From Spiribacter halobius (GTDB lineage Bacteria; Pseudomonadota; Gammaproteobacteria; Nitrococcales; Nitrococcaceae), in contig NZ_CP086615.1 of NCBI RefSeq assembly GCF_020883455.1, positions 2,604,001-2,668,000 of the forward strand: a stretch of 64,000 nucleotides of DNA, in the 5' to 3' direction. Every line of letters starts with the position of its first letter. Within the stretch, counting starts at the first letter, position 1. The position numbers were made by a program, and so were the translations under genes. Below, in pieces: positions 43,535 through 52,577 of the stretch. The notes below the pieces were generated by a model. That model worked only from the letters and a program-made list of their open reading frames with translations, had not been told where the DNA came from and ran no database searches.

Positions 43535-44559
43535 CCGCCGCCCCCGAGCTGGTAGCGCTGCACGGCGCGGTTGTGCTCCTCGAGGGTCGCCGAGAACTTG
43601 TGGCTGCCGTCGCCGCGGGAGACGAAGTAGAGGCTGTCACCGTCGGCGGGGTCCACCGCGGCGCGGATGGCCGCCTCTCCGGCCAGGGCGATGGGGGTGG
43701 GCGGCAGGCCGGCGCGGGTATAGGTGTTGTAGGGGGTGTCGCGGCGCAGATCCTGGCGGCGGATGTTGCCGTCGTAGGCGTCGCCCATGCCGTAGATCAC
43801 GGTGGGGTCGGTCTGCAGGCGCATGCCGCGCTCGAGCCGGCGCACGAATACCCCGGCGATCCGGCGGCGCTCCTGCGCGACCCCGGTTTCCTTCTCGATG
43901 ATGGAGGCGAGGATGAGCGCGTCCTCCGGCCCCTCCAGCGGAAGATCCGGCTGGCGCTCGGCCCACGCCGCCTCCAGCGTCTCCTCCAGTGCCCGGTTCG
44001 CCCGCCGCAGGAAGTCGACGTCGGTGGTCCCCCGGGGGAAGCGGTAGGTCTCGGGCAGGAAGCGGCCCTCCGGGTGCACGCCCTCGCGCCCGATGGCGGC
44101 CATGATCTCGGCGTCGCTGGCGTCTTCCGGCAGGGTGCGCTCGATGGCCGGGTGCGCGCGCAGGGCCTGCCAGAGCTCGCGGAAGCGCCAGCCCTCCACC
44201 ACGGTGAGCGGATACTCGATCACCCGGCCGGCGGCAATCTTCCGCAGCAGCCCGGCGGCGGTCATCCCGGGCGTCACACGGTACTCGCCGGCCTGCATGC
44301 GCCCGGCCAGACCCTCCACCCTGGCGTAGAGGGACAGCAGGCGGGCGTCATCCACCAGCCCGCGGCCTTCGAGATCACGGGCGATGGCGCCGAAGCTCAC
44401 GCCCTCGGCGATCCGCACCGGCTCGGCCACCGGGGCGCTGGCAATGGGGGCGCTCTCCAGGGCCTGCCATTGCTGCCAGAGCCAGGCTGCGCCGGCGCCG
44501 GCAGCCAGGGTCAGCAGCAGCAGGCCAATGCCAAGCCATCGCAGCAGGGAGCGGATCAC
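43531..44559 (-). CDS. mltG: Endolytic murein transglycosylase MltG (YceG)
   Basis: 342 aa. One N-terminal membrane helix at about 8-30 anchors it in the inner membrane; the rest is periplasmic. A LysM-like part (IAEGVSFGAIARDLEGRGLV) is followed by the YceG domain with the catalytic Glu in ILASIIEKETG, then VFVRRLERGMRLQTDPTVIYG and NTYTRAGLPPTPI, all conserved. It cleaves nascent glycan strands and so helps set glycan length. Overlaps pabC and tmk by 4 nt each. Confidence 0.95.
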   Translation of the reverse strand: MIRSLLRWLGIGLLLLTLAAGAGAAWLWQQWQALESAPIASAPVAEPVRIAEGVSFGAIARDLEGRGLVDDARLLSLYARVEGLAGRMQAGEYRVTPGMTAAGLLRKIAAGRVIEYPLTVVEGWRFRELWQALRAHPAIERTLPEDASDAEIMAAIGREGVHPEGRFLPETYRFPRGTTDVDFLRRANRALEETLEAAWAERQPDLPLEGPEDALILASIIEKETGVAQERRRIAGVFVRRLERGMRLQTDPTVIYGMGDAYDGNIRRQDLRRDTPYNTYTRAGLPPTPIALAGEAAIRAAVDPADGDSLYFVSRGDGSHKFSATLEEHNRAVQRYQLGGGG

Positions 44560-45413
44560 GCCTCGTCCTCCAGTGGCAGTGCGACCAGACCCTCACGACG
44601 CAACGCCGCCTGCAGCTCGCCGGCCAGTGCGCTGACCGGGCGCTCGGCCGCGTCAAGCCAACGCACCGGCCAGACGCCGATCAGGCTGTTGCAGAGCATG
44701 AGCTCCGCGTCCGGCGCCAGCGTCTCCAGGCGCAGCGGGGCGGTCGCGGCGGCGAACCCACGGGCGACGAGACGGCCCAGCAGGTGGTCGCGCATCAGGC
44801 CGCCGATGCCGCAGTGGTCGGTGGGGGGCGTGAGCACGCGGTCGCCGATGCGCAACAGCACGTTGCAGGCCGTCGCCTCGATCAGCTCGCCATTCTCTGC
44901 GAGCATCAGACCCTCGGCAATGGCCGGATCCTGCCACTCCTGACGGGCGAGCACCTGCTCCAGACGATTGAGGTGCTTGATGCCGGCGAGAGCGGGCTGG
45001 CTTGCCAGCCGGGTATGGCAGACCCGCACCGACACGCCCTCCTGCCACCAGGCAGCGGGGCGCTCCGGGAGGGGCAGGCGGGCGAGGATGCGCCGCGGGC
45101 TGGGCACTGCCGGCGGGGCATAACCGCGGCCCCCGCTGCCGCGGGTGACCGTGAGCCGTAGCACCCCGTCCCCGGAGGGCGCGAGACGGGCGAGATCGCT
45201 GTCCAGCTGCCGGCGTGATGGTGCCGGTATCCCGAGGCGCTCGCAGCCGCGCTGCAGGCGCCCAATGTGGGCCTCCCAGAGTGCTGGGGCGCCGGCGACC
45301 AGGGCGATGGTCTCGAAAACCCCGTCGCCGTAGGCGAGGCCGCGGTCGTCCGCTGGCACCGCCGCGGCGGGCTCGCCGTCCACCAGCCAGACGGACGCCG
45401 CCGGCGTGCTCAC
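44556..45413 (-). CDS. pabC: Aminodeoxychorismate lyase PabC
   Basis: 285 aa class IV PLP enzyme; makes p-aminobenzoate for folate from 4-amino-4-deoxychorismate. Visible: [12 protein letters not shown] at about 25-36, the PLP lysine in [30 protein letters not shown] and [15 protein letters not shown]. Overlaps fabF by 4 nt, its usual neighbour. A branched-chain or D-amino-acid transaminase is the only alternative, but gene order supports PabC. Confidence 0.93.
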   Translation of the reverse strand: MSTPAASVWLVDGEPAAAVPADDRGLAYGDGVFETIALVAGAPALWEAHIGRLQRGCERLGIPAPSRRQLDSDLARLAPSGDGVLRLTVTRGSGGRGYAPPAVPSPRRILARLPLPERPAAWWQEGVSVRVCHTRLASQPALAGIKHLNRLEQVLARQEWQDPAIAEGLMLAENGELIEATACNVLLRIGDRVLTPPTDHCGIGGLMRDHLLGRLVARGFAAATAPLRLETLAPDAELMLCNSLIGVWPVRWLDAAERPVSALAGELQAALRREGLVALPLEDEA

Positions 45414-46654
45414 CCCTCGAGCGCGCGGAAGATCACGGTGCCGTTGGTGCCGCCGAAGCCGAACGAGTTCGAGAGCGCCGCCCGGATCTTCGCCTGTCGG
45501 GCCTCGTGGGGCACGAAGTCCAGGGTGAGGTCGTCGTCGGGATCGTCGAGATTGATGGTCGGCGGCAGCACCCCATCGCGCATGCCGAGCAGCGTGAATA
45601 CCGCCTCAACGCCCCCCGCTGCGCCGAGCAGGTGCCCGGTCATGGATTTGGTGGAGCTGACGGCGAGACGCGACGCATGATCGCCAAAGGTCGCCCGAAT
45701 CGCCTGCACCTCGGCGCGGTCGCCGGCCTTGGTGGAGGTGCCGTGGGCGTTGATGTAGTCGATCTCGTCCGGGTTCATGCCCGCGTCGCGCAGGGCATTC
45801 TCCATGCAGCGGCGCGCCCCTTCGCCGCTCTCCGCGGGCAGCGTCATGTGGTGGGCATCGCCGCTCATGCCGAAGCCGCAGAGCTCGGCGTAGATCGGGG
45901 CCCCGCGCCGGCGGGCGTGCTCGTACTCCTCGAGCACCAGCACGCCGGCGCCATCGGCCAGCACGAAGCCGTCGCGGCCCTTGTCCCAGGGGCGGCTTGC
46001 CGCGGCGGGGTCATCGTTGCGGGTGGACAGCGCCCGGGCCGCGGCAAAGCCGCCCAGCCCGGTGGGCGTGGTGGCGAACTCGGCACCGCCCGCGATCATG
46101 ACATCGGCGTCGCCATGGGCGATCAGGCGTCCGGACAGGCCGATGTTGTGGGTGGCGGTGGTGCAGGCGGTGACGGTGGCGAGATTCGGCCCCTTCGCGC
46201 CCAGCAGGATGGAGAGGTTGCCCGAGATCATGTTGATGATGGCACTCGGGATGAAGAACGGCGTGATCCTGCGCGGGCCGCCATCAAGATAGCTCTTGTG
46301 GCCCTCCTCGATGGAGTGGATGCCGCCGATGCCGGAGCCGACCGAGACGCCGATGCGCTCGGCGTTCTCCTCGGTGACCTCCAGCCCCGCGTCCTTCATC
46401 GCGTCCACCGAGGCGGCGATGCCGTAGTGGATGAAGGGGTCCATCTTGCGGGCATCCTTGCGCGGCAGGTACTGCTCCACGTCGAAACCGCGGACCTCGC
46501 CGCCGAAGCGCACCGAGAACGCCGCGGTGTCAAAGCGCTCGATGGGCCCGATGCCGCTGCGCCCGTTGCGGATGCTCTCCCATGCCGCCTCGAGTCCGTT
46601 CCCCACCGGTGAGATGATACCCATGCCGGTGACCACTACACGCCGTTGTGCCAC
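45410..46654 (-). CDS. fabF: 3-oxoacyl-ACP synthase II (FabF)
   Basis: 414 aa; condenses malonyl-ACP with growing acyl-ACP and controls unsaturated chain elongation. Catalytic triad visible: Cys in [12 protein letters not shown], His in [11 protein letters not shown] and His in [13 protein letters not shown]. The N-terminus [13 protein letters not shown] and the end [12 protein letters not shown] are standard. It follows acpP after 101 nt that include a hairpin, and overlaps pabC by 4 nt. Confidence 0.97.
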   Translation of the reverse strand: MAQRRVVVTGMGIISPVGNGLEAAWESIRNGRSGIGPIERFDTAAFSVRFGGEVRGFDVEQYLPRKDARKMDPFIHYGIAASVDAMKDAGLEVTEENAERIGVSVGSGIGGIHSIEEGHKSYLDGGPRRITPFFIPSAIINMISGNLSILLGAKGPNLATVTACTTATHNIGLSGRLIAHGDADVMIAGGAEFATTPTGLGGFAAARALSTRNDDPAAASRPWDKGRDGFVLADGAGVLVLEEYEHARRRGAPIYAELCGFGMSGDAHHMTLPAESGEGARRCMENALRDAGMNPDEIDYINAHGTSTKAGDRAEVQAIRATFGDHASRLAVSSTKSMTGHLLGAAGGVEAVFTLLGMRDGVLPPTINLDDPDDDLTLDFVPHEARQAKIRAALSNSFGFGGTNGTVIFRALEG

Positions 46655-46690
46655 GGCAGACCTCCGCTGAAACGCCTGTTCCGAAAACGC

Positions 46691-46717
46691 GACAGGGCCG
46701 GTGTTGCCGGCCCCGTC
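46691..46717 (-). terminator. Hairpin between acpP and fabF, attenuator-like
   Basis: On the minus strand an 11-bp stem (one G-T pair) GACGGGGCCGG / CCGGCCCTGTC with a 5-nt loop is followed after GCG by TTTT. It lies 38 nt after the acpP stop. A partial terminator here would give an abundant short acpP message and less read-through into fabF, as is known for acpP in other bacteria. Confidence 0.7.
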
Positions 46718-46755
46718 GTTGCAACCGGTTGCGGTCGCGGACCGCGCCTTCGAGA

Positions 46756-46995
46756 TTACTGCTCGAGATGCCGGTTGATATAGTCGATCGCCTGCTGGAC
46801 CGTCGTGATCTTCTCGGCCTCCTCGTCAGGGATCTCGCACTCGAACTCCTCCTCGAGGGCCATCACGAGCTCCACGGTATCCAGCGAGTCGGCGCCAAGA
46901 TCGTCCACGAACGAGGCCTCGGACGTGACCTCTTCCTCTTTCACCCCCAGCTGCTCGACGACGATCTTCTTAACGCGGTCCTCGATACTGCTCAT
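46756..46995 (-). CDS. acpP: Acyl carrier protein
   Basis: 79 aa, acidic. The serine that carries 4'-phosphopantetheine is in [16 protein letters not shown] and the C-terminal [16 protein letters not shown] are typical. The ATG at 46995 has a GGGAGGT site; an open frame upstream is not part of the gene. Central cofactor protein for the flanking fab genes and for lipid A synthesis. The 129-nt gap upstream carries its own likely promoter, and a hairpin follows. Confidence 0.97.
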   Translation of the reverse strand: MSSIEDRVKKIVVEQLGVKEEEVTSEASFVDDLGADSLDTVELVMALEEEFECEIPDEEAEKITTVQQAIDYINRHLEQ

Positions 46996-47077
46996 CTTGT
47001 TCCTACCTCCCGGTTTGCGGAATTCCGGCCCGCCCAAGAGCCCCCAGCGGGCGGTCACCCGGGCCGAATGCGGCCGT

Positions 47078-47083
47078 ATTCTA
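47078..47083 (-). promoter_or_regulatory. Candidate -10 box of an acpP promoter
   Basis: TAGAAT on the minus strand (5 of 6) lies about 83 nt before the acpP ATG in an AT-rich patch. No good -35 is seen at 16-18 nt, so an activator or weak promoter must be assumed. Confidence 0.35.
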
Positions 47084-47124
47084 TGGAAACACTGTCCGGA
47101 CCGCCACCGGCCCGGCTCGACTCC

Positions 47125-47874
47125 TCAGCTCATGTACAGGCCGCCGTTGACGTTGAGCGTCTCCCCCGTGATATAGCCTGCCTGGGCGGAGGCGAGGAAA
47201 CACACCGCGGCGGCGATGTCCTCGGGCGCGCCCAGGCGGCCCAGCGGCGTCTGCTGGAGCAGCGCGTCGCGCTGCGCCTCGCCGAGCTCGTCGGTCATGT
47301 CCGTGGCGATGAAGCCCGGCGCCACGGCATTGACCGTGATCCCCCGGCTGCCCACCTCACGGGCCAGCGAGCGGGTGAAGCCCAGCAGCCCCGCCTTGGC
47401 GGCAGCATAGTTGGTCTGCCCGGCATTGCCCATGAGGCCCACCACCGAGCCGATGCTGATGATGCGGCCGTGGCGGGCCTTCATCATGCCGCGCAGCACG
47501 GCGCGGCTGACGCGGTAGACCGCGCTCAGGTTGGTGTCGATGACCGCGTCCCAGTCATCGTCACCCATGCGCATCATGAGCGTGTCGCGGGTGATCCCGG
47601 CGTTATTGACGAGAATGCTGGGGGCACCGAAGCGGCTGCCGATATCCTTCAGCACCGCGGCGATGGTGTCGCGCTCGCGGACGTCCAGGACGACGCCGGC
47701 CCCGGGTACGCCGGCATCGCGCAGCCGCGTATCGATGGCTTCGGCGCCGCGCTCCGAGGTGGCCGTGCCGATGACCGTAGCCCCGGCGCCGCCCAGGGCC
47801 TCGGCGATGGCCCGACCGAGCCCGCGGCTCGCGCCCGTCACCAGGGCGACCTCGCCCGTCAGTTCGATCTTCAT
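47125..47874 (-). CDS. fabG: 3-oxoacyl-ACP reductase FabG
   Basis: 249 aa short-chain dehydrogenase using NADPH. Cofactor motif VTGASRGLGRAIAEAL, NNAG, the catalytic Ser in SIGSVVGLMG and the Tyr-x3-Lys in YAAAKAG. The start ATG at 47874 overlaps the fabD stop (ATGA), so a longer upstream frame can be discarded. C-terminal GGLYM is the usual end. Second reductive step of fatty acid elongation. Confidence 0.96.
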   Translation of the reverse strand: MKIELTGEVALVTGASRGLGRAIAEALGGAGATVIGTATSERGAEAIDTRLRDAGVPGAGVVLDVRERDTIAAVLKDIGSRFGAPSILVNNAGITRDTLMMRMGDDDWDAVIDTNLSAVYRVSRAVLRGMMKARHGRIISIGSVVGLMGNAGQTNYAAAKAGLLGFTRSLAREVGSRGITVNAVAPGFIATDMTDELGEAQRDALLQQTPLGRLGAPEDIAAAVCFLASAQAGYITGETLNVNGGLYMS

Positions 47875-48821
47875 GCCGACTCCAGTGTCTCCAGGGTTCG
47901 CGCCAGGGTATCCGGATCGTAGACGGCGGCGATGCCCATGCCGCGCTCGATGCGCCGGTTGAGGCCGGCAAGCACCTTGCCGGGTCCGCATTCCACCGCC
48001 TGCTGGATGCCCGCGGCGGCTAGCGCGCGAATGATCCCGGTCCAGAGTACCGGCGAGCGCACCTGCGCCACCAGGCGCTCGCGAATCTCGTCCGGGGTCC
48101 CCGCCTCGCTGACGTCGACGTTGTGCAGCACCGGGATCTGCGGCTCACGGATGTCCACCTCCGCCAGACGCGTGGCGAGGCGCTCGGCGGCCGGGCGCAT
48201 CAGCGAGCAGTGCGCCGGCACGCTCATCGGCAGCTTCACGGCGCGCTTGGCCCCGGCAGCCCTGGCAGCCTCCAGGGCGCGCTCCACCGCCCCGACGTGC
48301 CCGGCGATCACCACCTGCCCCGGGGCGTTGTAGTTCACCGGCTCCACGACCTCGTCCCCAGCCGCCTCCGCGCAGACCTCGCCGATGCGCTCGTCGTCGA
48401 GGCCGAGCACGGCGGCGATTGCGCCCTGCCCTTCCGGCACCGCGTCCTGCATGAAGCGCCCGCGGTCCCGCACGAGCCGGACGGCGTCGGCGAAGTCGAG
48501 GCTGCCGGCGCAGACCAGCGCGGTGTATTCGCCGAGACTGTGGCCGGCGAGCCGCGCCGGCTGTGGGCCGCCACCCGCCTGCCAGGCGCGCCACACGGCC
48601 ACGCCGGCGGTGAGCATCACCGGCTGGGTGGTGTCGGTGCGGTTGAGCTGCTCCTGGGGGCCCTCCTGGGTCAGGCGCCAGAGGTCCTCGTCCAGCGCGG
48701 CCGATGCCTCGATGAAGGTCTTCTGCACGGAGGCATGGCGCTCCGCCAGGGCGTCCAGCATACCCACCGACTGGGAGCCCTGACCCGGGAAGAGGAAGGC
48801 AAGATCGTCACGTCGTGTCAT
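47871..48821 (-). CDS. fabD: Malonyl-CoA:ACP transacylase FabD
   Basis: 316 aa. Moves malonyl from CoA to ACP. FLFPGQGSQSVGML opens the protein, the nucleophile Ser is in AGHSLGEYTALV, and PVSVPAHC-type (here LPMSVPAHCSLM) holds the His region; VECGPGKVLAGLNRRI closes it. Overlaps fabG by 4 nt and follows fabH by 12 nt. Confidence 0.96.
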   Translation of the reverse strand: MTRRDDLAFLFPGQGSQSVGMLDALAERHASVQKTFIEASAALDEDLWRLTQEGPQEQLNRTDTTQPVMLTAGVAVWRAWQAGGGPQPARLAGHSLGEYTALVCAGSLDFADAVRLVRDRGRFMQDAVPEGQGAIAAVLGLDDERIGEVCAEAAGDEVVEPVNYNAPGQVVIAGHVGAVERALEAARAAGAKRAVKLPMSVPAHCSLMRPAAERLATRLAEVDIREPQIPVLHNVDVSEAGTPDEIRERLVAQVRSPVLWTGIIRALAAAGIQQAVECGPGKVLAGLNRRIERGMGIAAVYDPDTLARTLETLESA

Positions 48822-48833
48822 GCTTGGCCTCGA

Positions 48834-49805
48834 TCAGTAGCGGATCAGCGCGGATCCCCAGGTGAAGCCGGCGCCGAAGGCCTCCAGCAGCAGCACCTGG
48901 CCGCGCTGGATGCGGCCGTCGCGCACGGCCACGTCCAGCGCCAGGGGGATCGACGCCGCCGAGGTGTTGCCGTGCCACTCCACGGTACTTACCACCTGCT
49001 CCATCGGCAGCTGCAGCTTGCGCGCCGTGGCGGCCATGATGCGGATATTGGCCTGGTGCGGAATCAGCCAGTCGACGTCGGCGCGGCTCATGCCGTTGGC
49101 GGCCAGAGTCTCGTCCACCACCGCGCCGAGCGTGCGCACCGCGACCTTGAACACCTCGTTGCCACGCATGCTGACCTTGCCGCGGCTGCCCTCCAGCAGC
49201 TCGTAGCCCTGGGACACGCCCCAGGGCACGTTCAGCAGGGATTCCTGGCGGCCGTCGGCGTGCAGGTGCGTGGAGTACACACCCGGCGACTCCGCCGCCT
49301 CCAGCACCACGGCGCCGGCGCCATCACCGAACAGCACGCACGTGCTGCGGTCGCTCCAGTCGAGAATGCGGGAGAAGGTCTCGGCGCCGATGACCAGTGC
49401 GCGCCGGGCGCCGCCGGTGCGGATGAAGCGGTCGGCCACGTCCAGCGCATAGACGAAGCCGGAGCAGGCCGCGGCCACGTCGAAGGCGATGGCGCCAGCG
49501 GGCACGTCCAGGCGCTCCTGCACGCGACAGGCCGTGCTGGGGAAGACCTGGTCCGGTGTCGAGGTGGCGAGGACGATCAGGTCGACATCCGTCGGGGCGA
49601 GGCCGGCGGCGTCCAGCGCCGCCTGCCCGGCCGCACGCGCCAGATCGGCGCAGGTCTCGCCGGGGGCAGCGATATGGCGCTGGGCGATGCCGGTGCGCTC
49701 GCGGATCCAGGCGTCGGTGGTGTCCACCAGGGACTCGAGCTCGGCGTTGGTCATGATCCGCTCCGGGAGGTAGCTCCCGGTGGCGGCGATGCGTGTCCGC
49801 GTCAC
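48834..49805 (-). CDS. fabH: 3-oxoacyl-ACP synthase III (FabH)
   Basis: 323 aa. Starts fatty acid synthesis by joining acetyl-CoA and malonyl-ACP. Catalytic residues are Cys in [12 protein letters not shown], His in [10 protein letters not shown] and Asn in [15 protein letters not shown]-terminus [19 protein letters not shown] is standard. Overlaps plsX by 4 nt. Confidence 0.97.
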   Translation of the reverse strand: MTRTRIAATGSYLPERIMTNAELESLVDTTDAWIRERTGIAQRHIAAPGETCADLARAAGQAALDAAGLAPTDVDLIVLATSTPDQVFPSTACRVQERLDVPAGAIAFDVAAACSGFVYALDVADRFIRTGGARRALVIGAETFSRILDWSDRSTCVLFGDGAGAVVLEAAESPGVYSTHLHADGRQESLLNVPWGVSQGYELLEGSRGKVSMRGNEVFKVAVRTLGAVVDETLAANGMSRADVDWLIPHQANIRIMAATARKLQLPMEQVVSTVEWHGNTSAASIPLALDVAVRDGRIQRGQVLLLEAFGAGFTWGSALIRY

Positions 49806-50830
49806 GAGCGGGCCTCCTCCGCGAACAGGGTGCCGAGGCGCTCGTCGATAAGCGTCGGCACCGACTTGCGCGCCTCGAGGATGCCTACCTCGATGGCCTC
49901 CTCGAAGGCCACCGCATCGGCGCCGCCGTGACTCTTGACCACGACGCCACGCAGGCCGAGCAGGCTGGCACCGTTGTAGCGCCGCGGATCCAGCCGGCGC
50001 CGGAGGCTGCGCAGCACCGGCAGCGCCACCAGGCCAGCGAGCCGCGTCAGCAGGTTGCGCTGGAACTCCTCCCGCAGGTAGTGCGAGATCACTGCCGCCA
50101 CGCCCTCGCTGCTCTTCAGCGCCACGTTGCCGGTGAATCCGTCGCAGACCACCACGTCGGCGACGCCCTGGTACATGCGGTCCCCTTCAACGTAGCCGAC
50201 ATAATTGAGATCGCTGCCCTGGAGCAGCTGGGCCGCATGCTTGACCTGGTCGTTGCCCTTGATCTCCTCCTCGCCGAGGTTGAGCAGACCGATGCGAGGC
50301 GCCGTCGCGTCGCCGCTGGCCTCGGTGAGCACCGAACCCATCACGGCGAACTGGAACAGGTGCTCGGCCGTGCAGTCGACGTTCGCGCCCAGGTCCAGCA
50401 TGCGGAAGCGGCCGCCGATGCAGGGGATCGTGGTGCAGATCGCGGGCCGGTCGATCCCCGGGAGGGTCTTCAGGACGTAGCGGGCCGTAGCCATCAGCGC
50501 CCCGGTGTTGCCCGCGCTGACGCAGGCGTCGGCGATGCCGTCCTTCACCAGGTCGATGGCGACCCGCATGGAGGAGTCCTTCTTGTAGCGCAGGGCCTGG
50601 GACGGGGACTCGTCCATCTCCACCACCTGCCCGGTGTGGCGGATGGACAGCCGCTCGTCGAGACGGCCGCCGGCTGCGGCCAGAGCCTGCTCCAGCACCG
50701 CCCCGTCGCCCACGAGCACGAGGCGAACGTCGGGATGCCGGCGCAACGCCGCCAGCGCCGCCGGCACGGTTACGCCCGGGCCGTGGTCGCCGCCCATGGC
50801 GTCGAGGGTCAGTGTGCAGGCTTGGCCCAT
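49802..50830 (-). CDS. plsX: Phosphate acyltransferase PlsX
   Basis: 342 aa. Makes acyl-phosphate from acyl-ACP for glycerophospholipid synthesis. Conserved start [40 protein letters not shown] and [16 protein letters not shown]. It lies 108 nt after rpmF and overlaps fabH by 4 nt, the standard rpmF-plsX-fabH order. Confidence 0.96.
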   Translation of the reverse strand: MGQACTLTLDAMGGDHGPGVTVPAALAALRRHPDVRLVLVGDGAVLEQALAAAGGRLDERLSIRHTGQVVEMDESPSQALRYKKDSSMRVAIDLVKDGIADACVSAGNTGALMATARYVLKTLPGIDRPAICTTIPCIGGRFRMLDLGANVDCTAEHLFQFAVMGSVLTEASGDATAPRIGLLNLGEEEIKGNDQVKHAAQLLQGSDLNYVGYVEGDRMYQGVADVVVCDGFTGNVALKSSEGVAAVISHYLREEFQRNLLTRLAGLVALPVLRSLRRRLDPRRYNGASLLGLRGVVVKSHGGADAVAFEEAIEVGILEARKSVPTLIDERLGTLFAEEARS

Positions 50831-50938
50831 GCTCTTGCAGGACTCCCCGGCTCGAATACGAATCGGCCGCGCCGGTGCAGCACCGACGCGGCCGTGGTCA
50901 GCGGCCGGCTGGGTGGGAACCGCGGGCTGCCGCGGGCG

Positions 50939-51118
50939 TCACTCGTCCCGGCCGGCGGTCACCTTGCGGCCGCGGTAGTAGCCGTCCGCCGAGATGTGAT
51001 GGCGGCGGTGCGTCTCGCCGGTGGTCCGGTCCACGGACAGCGTGGGCCCGGAGAGGGCATCGTGACTGCGACGCATGCCACGCTTCGAGGGAGACTTGCG
51101 ATTCTGCTGAACGGCCAT
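50939..51118 (-). CDS. rpmF: Ribosomal protein L32
   Basis: 59 aa, basic. [20 protein letters not shown] is the signature start of L32, and [14 protein letters not shown] the usual end. It lacks the four zinc cysteines, as gammaproteobacterial L32 often does. The gene sits between yceD and plsX, as in E. coli, with which it is probably co-transcribed. The ATG at 51118 is the only in-frame start that gives the family length. Confidence 0.96.
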   Translation of the reverse strand: MAVQQNRKSPSKRGMRRSHDALSGPTLSVDRTTGETHRRHHISADGYYRGRKVTAGRDE

Positions 51119-51154
51119 TGGGCTTCCATCCGTCGTGTTGTCGTCTGCGGCCGG

Positions 51155-51676
51155 TCAGGACCGGCCGCGCTTGAGTTCGGCGAGGGCGGCAAAAGGGCTC
51201 TCACGTTCCGGCGGCGCTTCACCTTCAGGGGCGAAGTACCGCTGGCCGCCGTCACAGGCGCTGTCGTCGTGGAAGGCCACGATGGGCAGTGCCAGCAGCA
51301 GCTCGTCCTCCACCAGGGCATGCACGGCGAGCCGCCCGCCCGGAGCCAGCACCGGCTCCTCCTCCGCGGGCAACCCCTCCGCGGCGCCCTCGTCCTCGAT
51401 CACGGCCAGGGTGAAGTCGCCAGCCACAGGGACCGTTACGGCCCCCAGGCAGCGTTCGCAGCGCATCACCACGCTGGCCCGGACGTGTCCGCTGACCACG
51501 GCCTTCAGGCCCTGGTCGAAGGCCACCCTGACCTCGGCCTCCGCTTCGCCGGCGGGAGTCTGCAGGCGCTCCCGCAAGCGCGACAGCCCGGCCAGCTCCA
51601 CCGGCCCCGCTAGCCGGGCCCCCGCCGCGCCGAGGCGGCGCAGATCGAGCCACTCCGGGAGCACGCCTTCTCGCAT
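51155..51676 (-). CDS. yceD: YceD / DUF177 protein, 23S rRNA accumulation factor
   Basis: 173 aa. YceD proteins are needed for normal 23S rRNA levels and always precede rpmF. Visible: the N-terminal LPEWLDLRRL, two cysteines in MRCERCLGAVTVPV, VHALVEDELLLALPIVAFHD and the Pro-Phe end PFAALAELKRG. I chose the ATG at 51676 by family length and because a strong promoter overlaps the region just upstream, so earlier in-frame starts lie 5' of the transcription start. No ribosome site is seen; the mRNA would begin about 3-4 nt before the ATG. Confidence 0.93.
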   Translation of the reverse strand: MREGVLPEWLDLRRLGAAGARLAGPVELAGLSRLRERLQTPAGEAEAEVRVAFDQGLKAVVSGHVRASVVMRCERCLGAVTVPVAGDFTLAVIEDEGAAEGLPAEEEPVLAPGGRLAVHALVEDELLLALPIVAFHDDSACDGGQRYFAPEGEAPPERESPFAALAELKRGRS

Positions 51677-51685
51677 AGGCCGCGC

Positions 51686-51714
51686 ATGGTATCCGCGCCC
51701 CCGGAAGGTGTCAA
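51686..51714 (-). promoter_or_regulatory. Strong sigma-70 promoter for yceD-rpmF-plsX-fab operon
   Basis: On the minus strand TTGACA (51709-51714, perfect), a 17-nt spacer and TACCAT (51686-51691, 4 of 6). The expected transcription start is near 51679-51680, 3-4 nt before the yceD start codon. This is the best promoter in the window. Confidence 0.75.
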
Positions 51715-51798
51715 AGCCGCTGATCATGCGGCAAATTGCGGTGCTTGCCGCGCGAAGACGACTGGCCGACCATACCCTATCCCCGCCGGAGTCAGTGT

Positions 51799-52380
51799 AT
51801 GGCCGTCAGAATCGTCCTCGCCTCCAGCTCGCCCTACCGCGCCGAGCTGCTCGCACGCCTCGGCCTGGTCTTTGCCAGCGATGCGCCGGAGATCGACGAG
51901 AGCCGCCATGCCGGCGAGGCCGCCCCCGACTACGTCGAGCGGCTGGCGCGCGAGAAGGCGGCCGCCGTGGCTGCGCGCCACCCCGGGGCGCTGGTGATCG
52001 GCTCGGACCAGTGCAGCGAGCGCGGCGGCGAGATCCTCGGCAAGCCGCACACGGCGGAACGCGCGGTGGAACAGCTGAGCGCAGCGGCCGGAGGCGTGGT
52101 CACCCTCTGGACCGGGGTAGCGCTGCTCGATGGCCGGCGGGGCACCACCGAGGCCCGCGTCGTTCCCTTCCGGGTACACTTCCGGGCGCTTTCGCGCCAT
52201 GCCATCGAGCGCTATGTCGCGAGAGACCAGCCCCTGGACTGCGCCGGCGCCTTCCGCGCCGAGGGCCTCGGCATCACCCTGTTCGAGCGCCTGGAGGGCG
52301 ACGACCCCAACGCCCTCATCGGCCTGCCCCTCATCGCCCTCACCGACCTCCTCCACAGCGCCGGGGTTAGCCTGCCTTGA
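51799..52380 (+). CDS. yceF: Maf/YceF-type nucleotide pyrophosphatase
   Basis: 193 aa from the ATG at 51799 with a GGAG site. Maf proteins hydrolyse non-canonical nucleoside triphosphates; the YceF branch prefers m7GTP. Visible: LASSSPYRAELL, VIGSDQCSERGGEILGKP and GAFRAEGLGITLFERLEGDDPNALIGLPL. It is divergent from yceD (122-bp gap), as in E. coli. Housekeeping role in nucleotide-pool cleaning and possibly cell division. Convergent with sppA, with an inverted repeat between them. Confidence 0.92.
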   Translation: MAVRIVLASSSPYRAELLARLGLVFASDAPEIDESRHAGEAAPDYVERLAREKAAAVAARHPGALVIGSDQCSERGGEILGKPHTAERAVEQLSAAAGGVVTLWTGVALLDGRRGTTEARVVPFRVHFRALSRHAIERYVARDQPLDCAGAFRAEGLGITLFERLEGDDPNALIGLPLIALTDLLHSAGVSLP

Positions 52381-52401
52381 TTGCTCGCGCTCTGGTTCCT
52401 G

Positions 52402-52544
52402 GGGACTAACCGCAAAGACGCAAAGGGCGCAAAGGCAACGCCAAGAGACGGTTATATGACGAAGCTCATCGCTTCTCTCATGAGCTCAGCAAGCCACTCT
52501 CGCCTTGGTTTTCTCTTCACCTTTGCGCCTTTGCGGTTAGTCCC
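52402..52544. repeat. Inverted repeat of CGCAAAG units between maf and sppA
   Basis: Arms 52402-52426 and 52520-52544 are inverted copies matching at 24 of 25 positions: GGGACTAACCGCAAAG at the outside and a second CGCAAAGG inside. The left arm continues with a third unit (GGCGCAAAGGC). It stands between convergent genes, where it could end transcription from both sides. Units repeat every 8-9 nt. Related to the element at 53609. Confidence 0.8.
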
Positions 52545-52577
52545 AATGCGAGCAAGCCACTTCGCGGGCGAAGGCAT

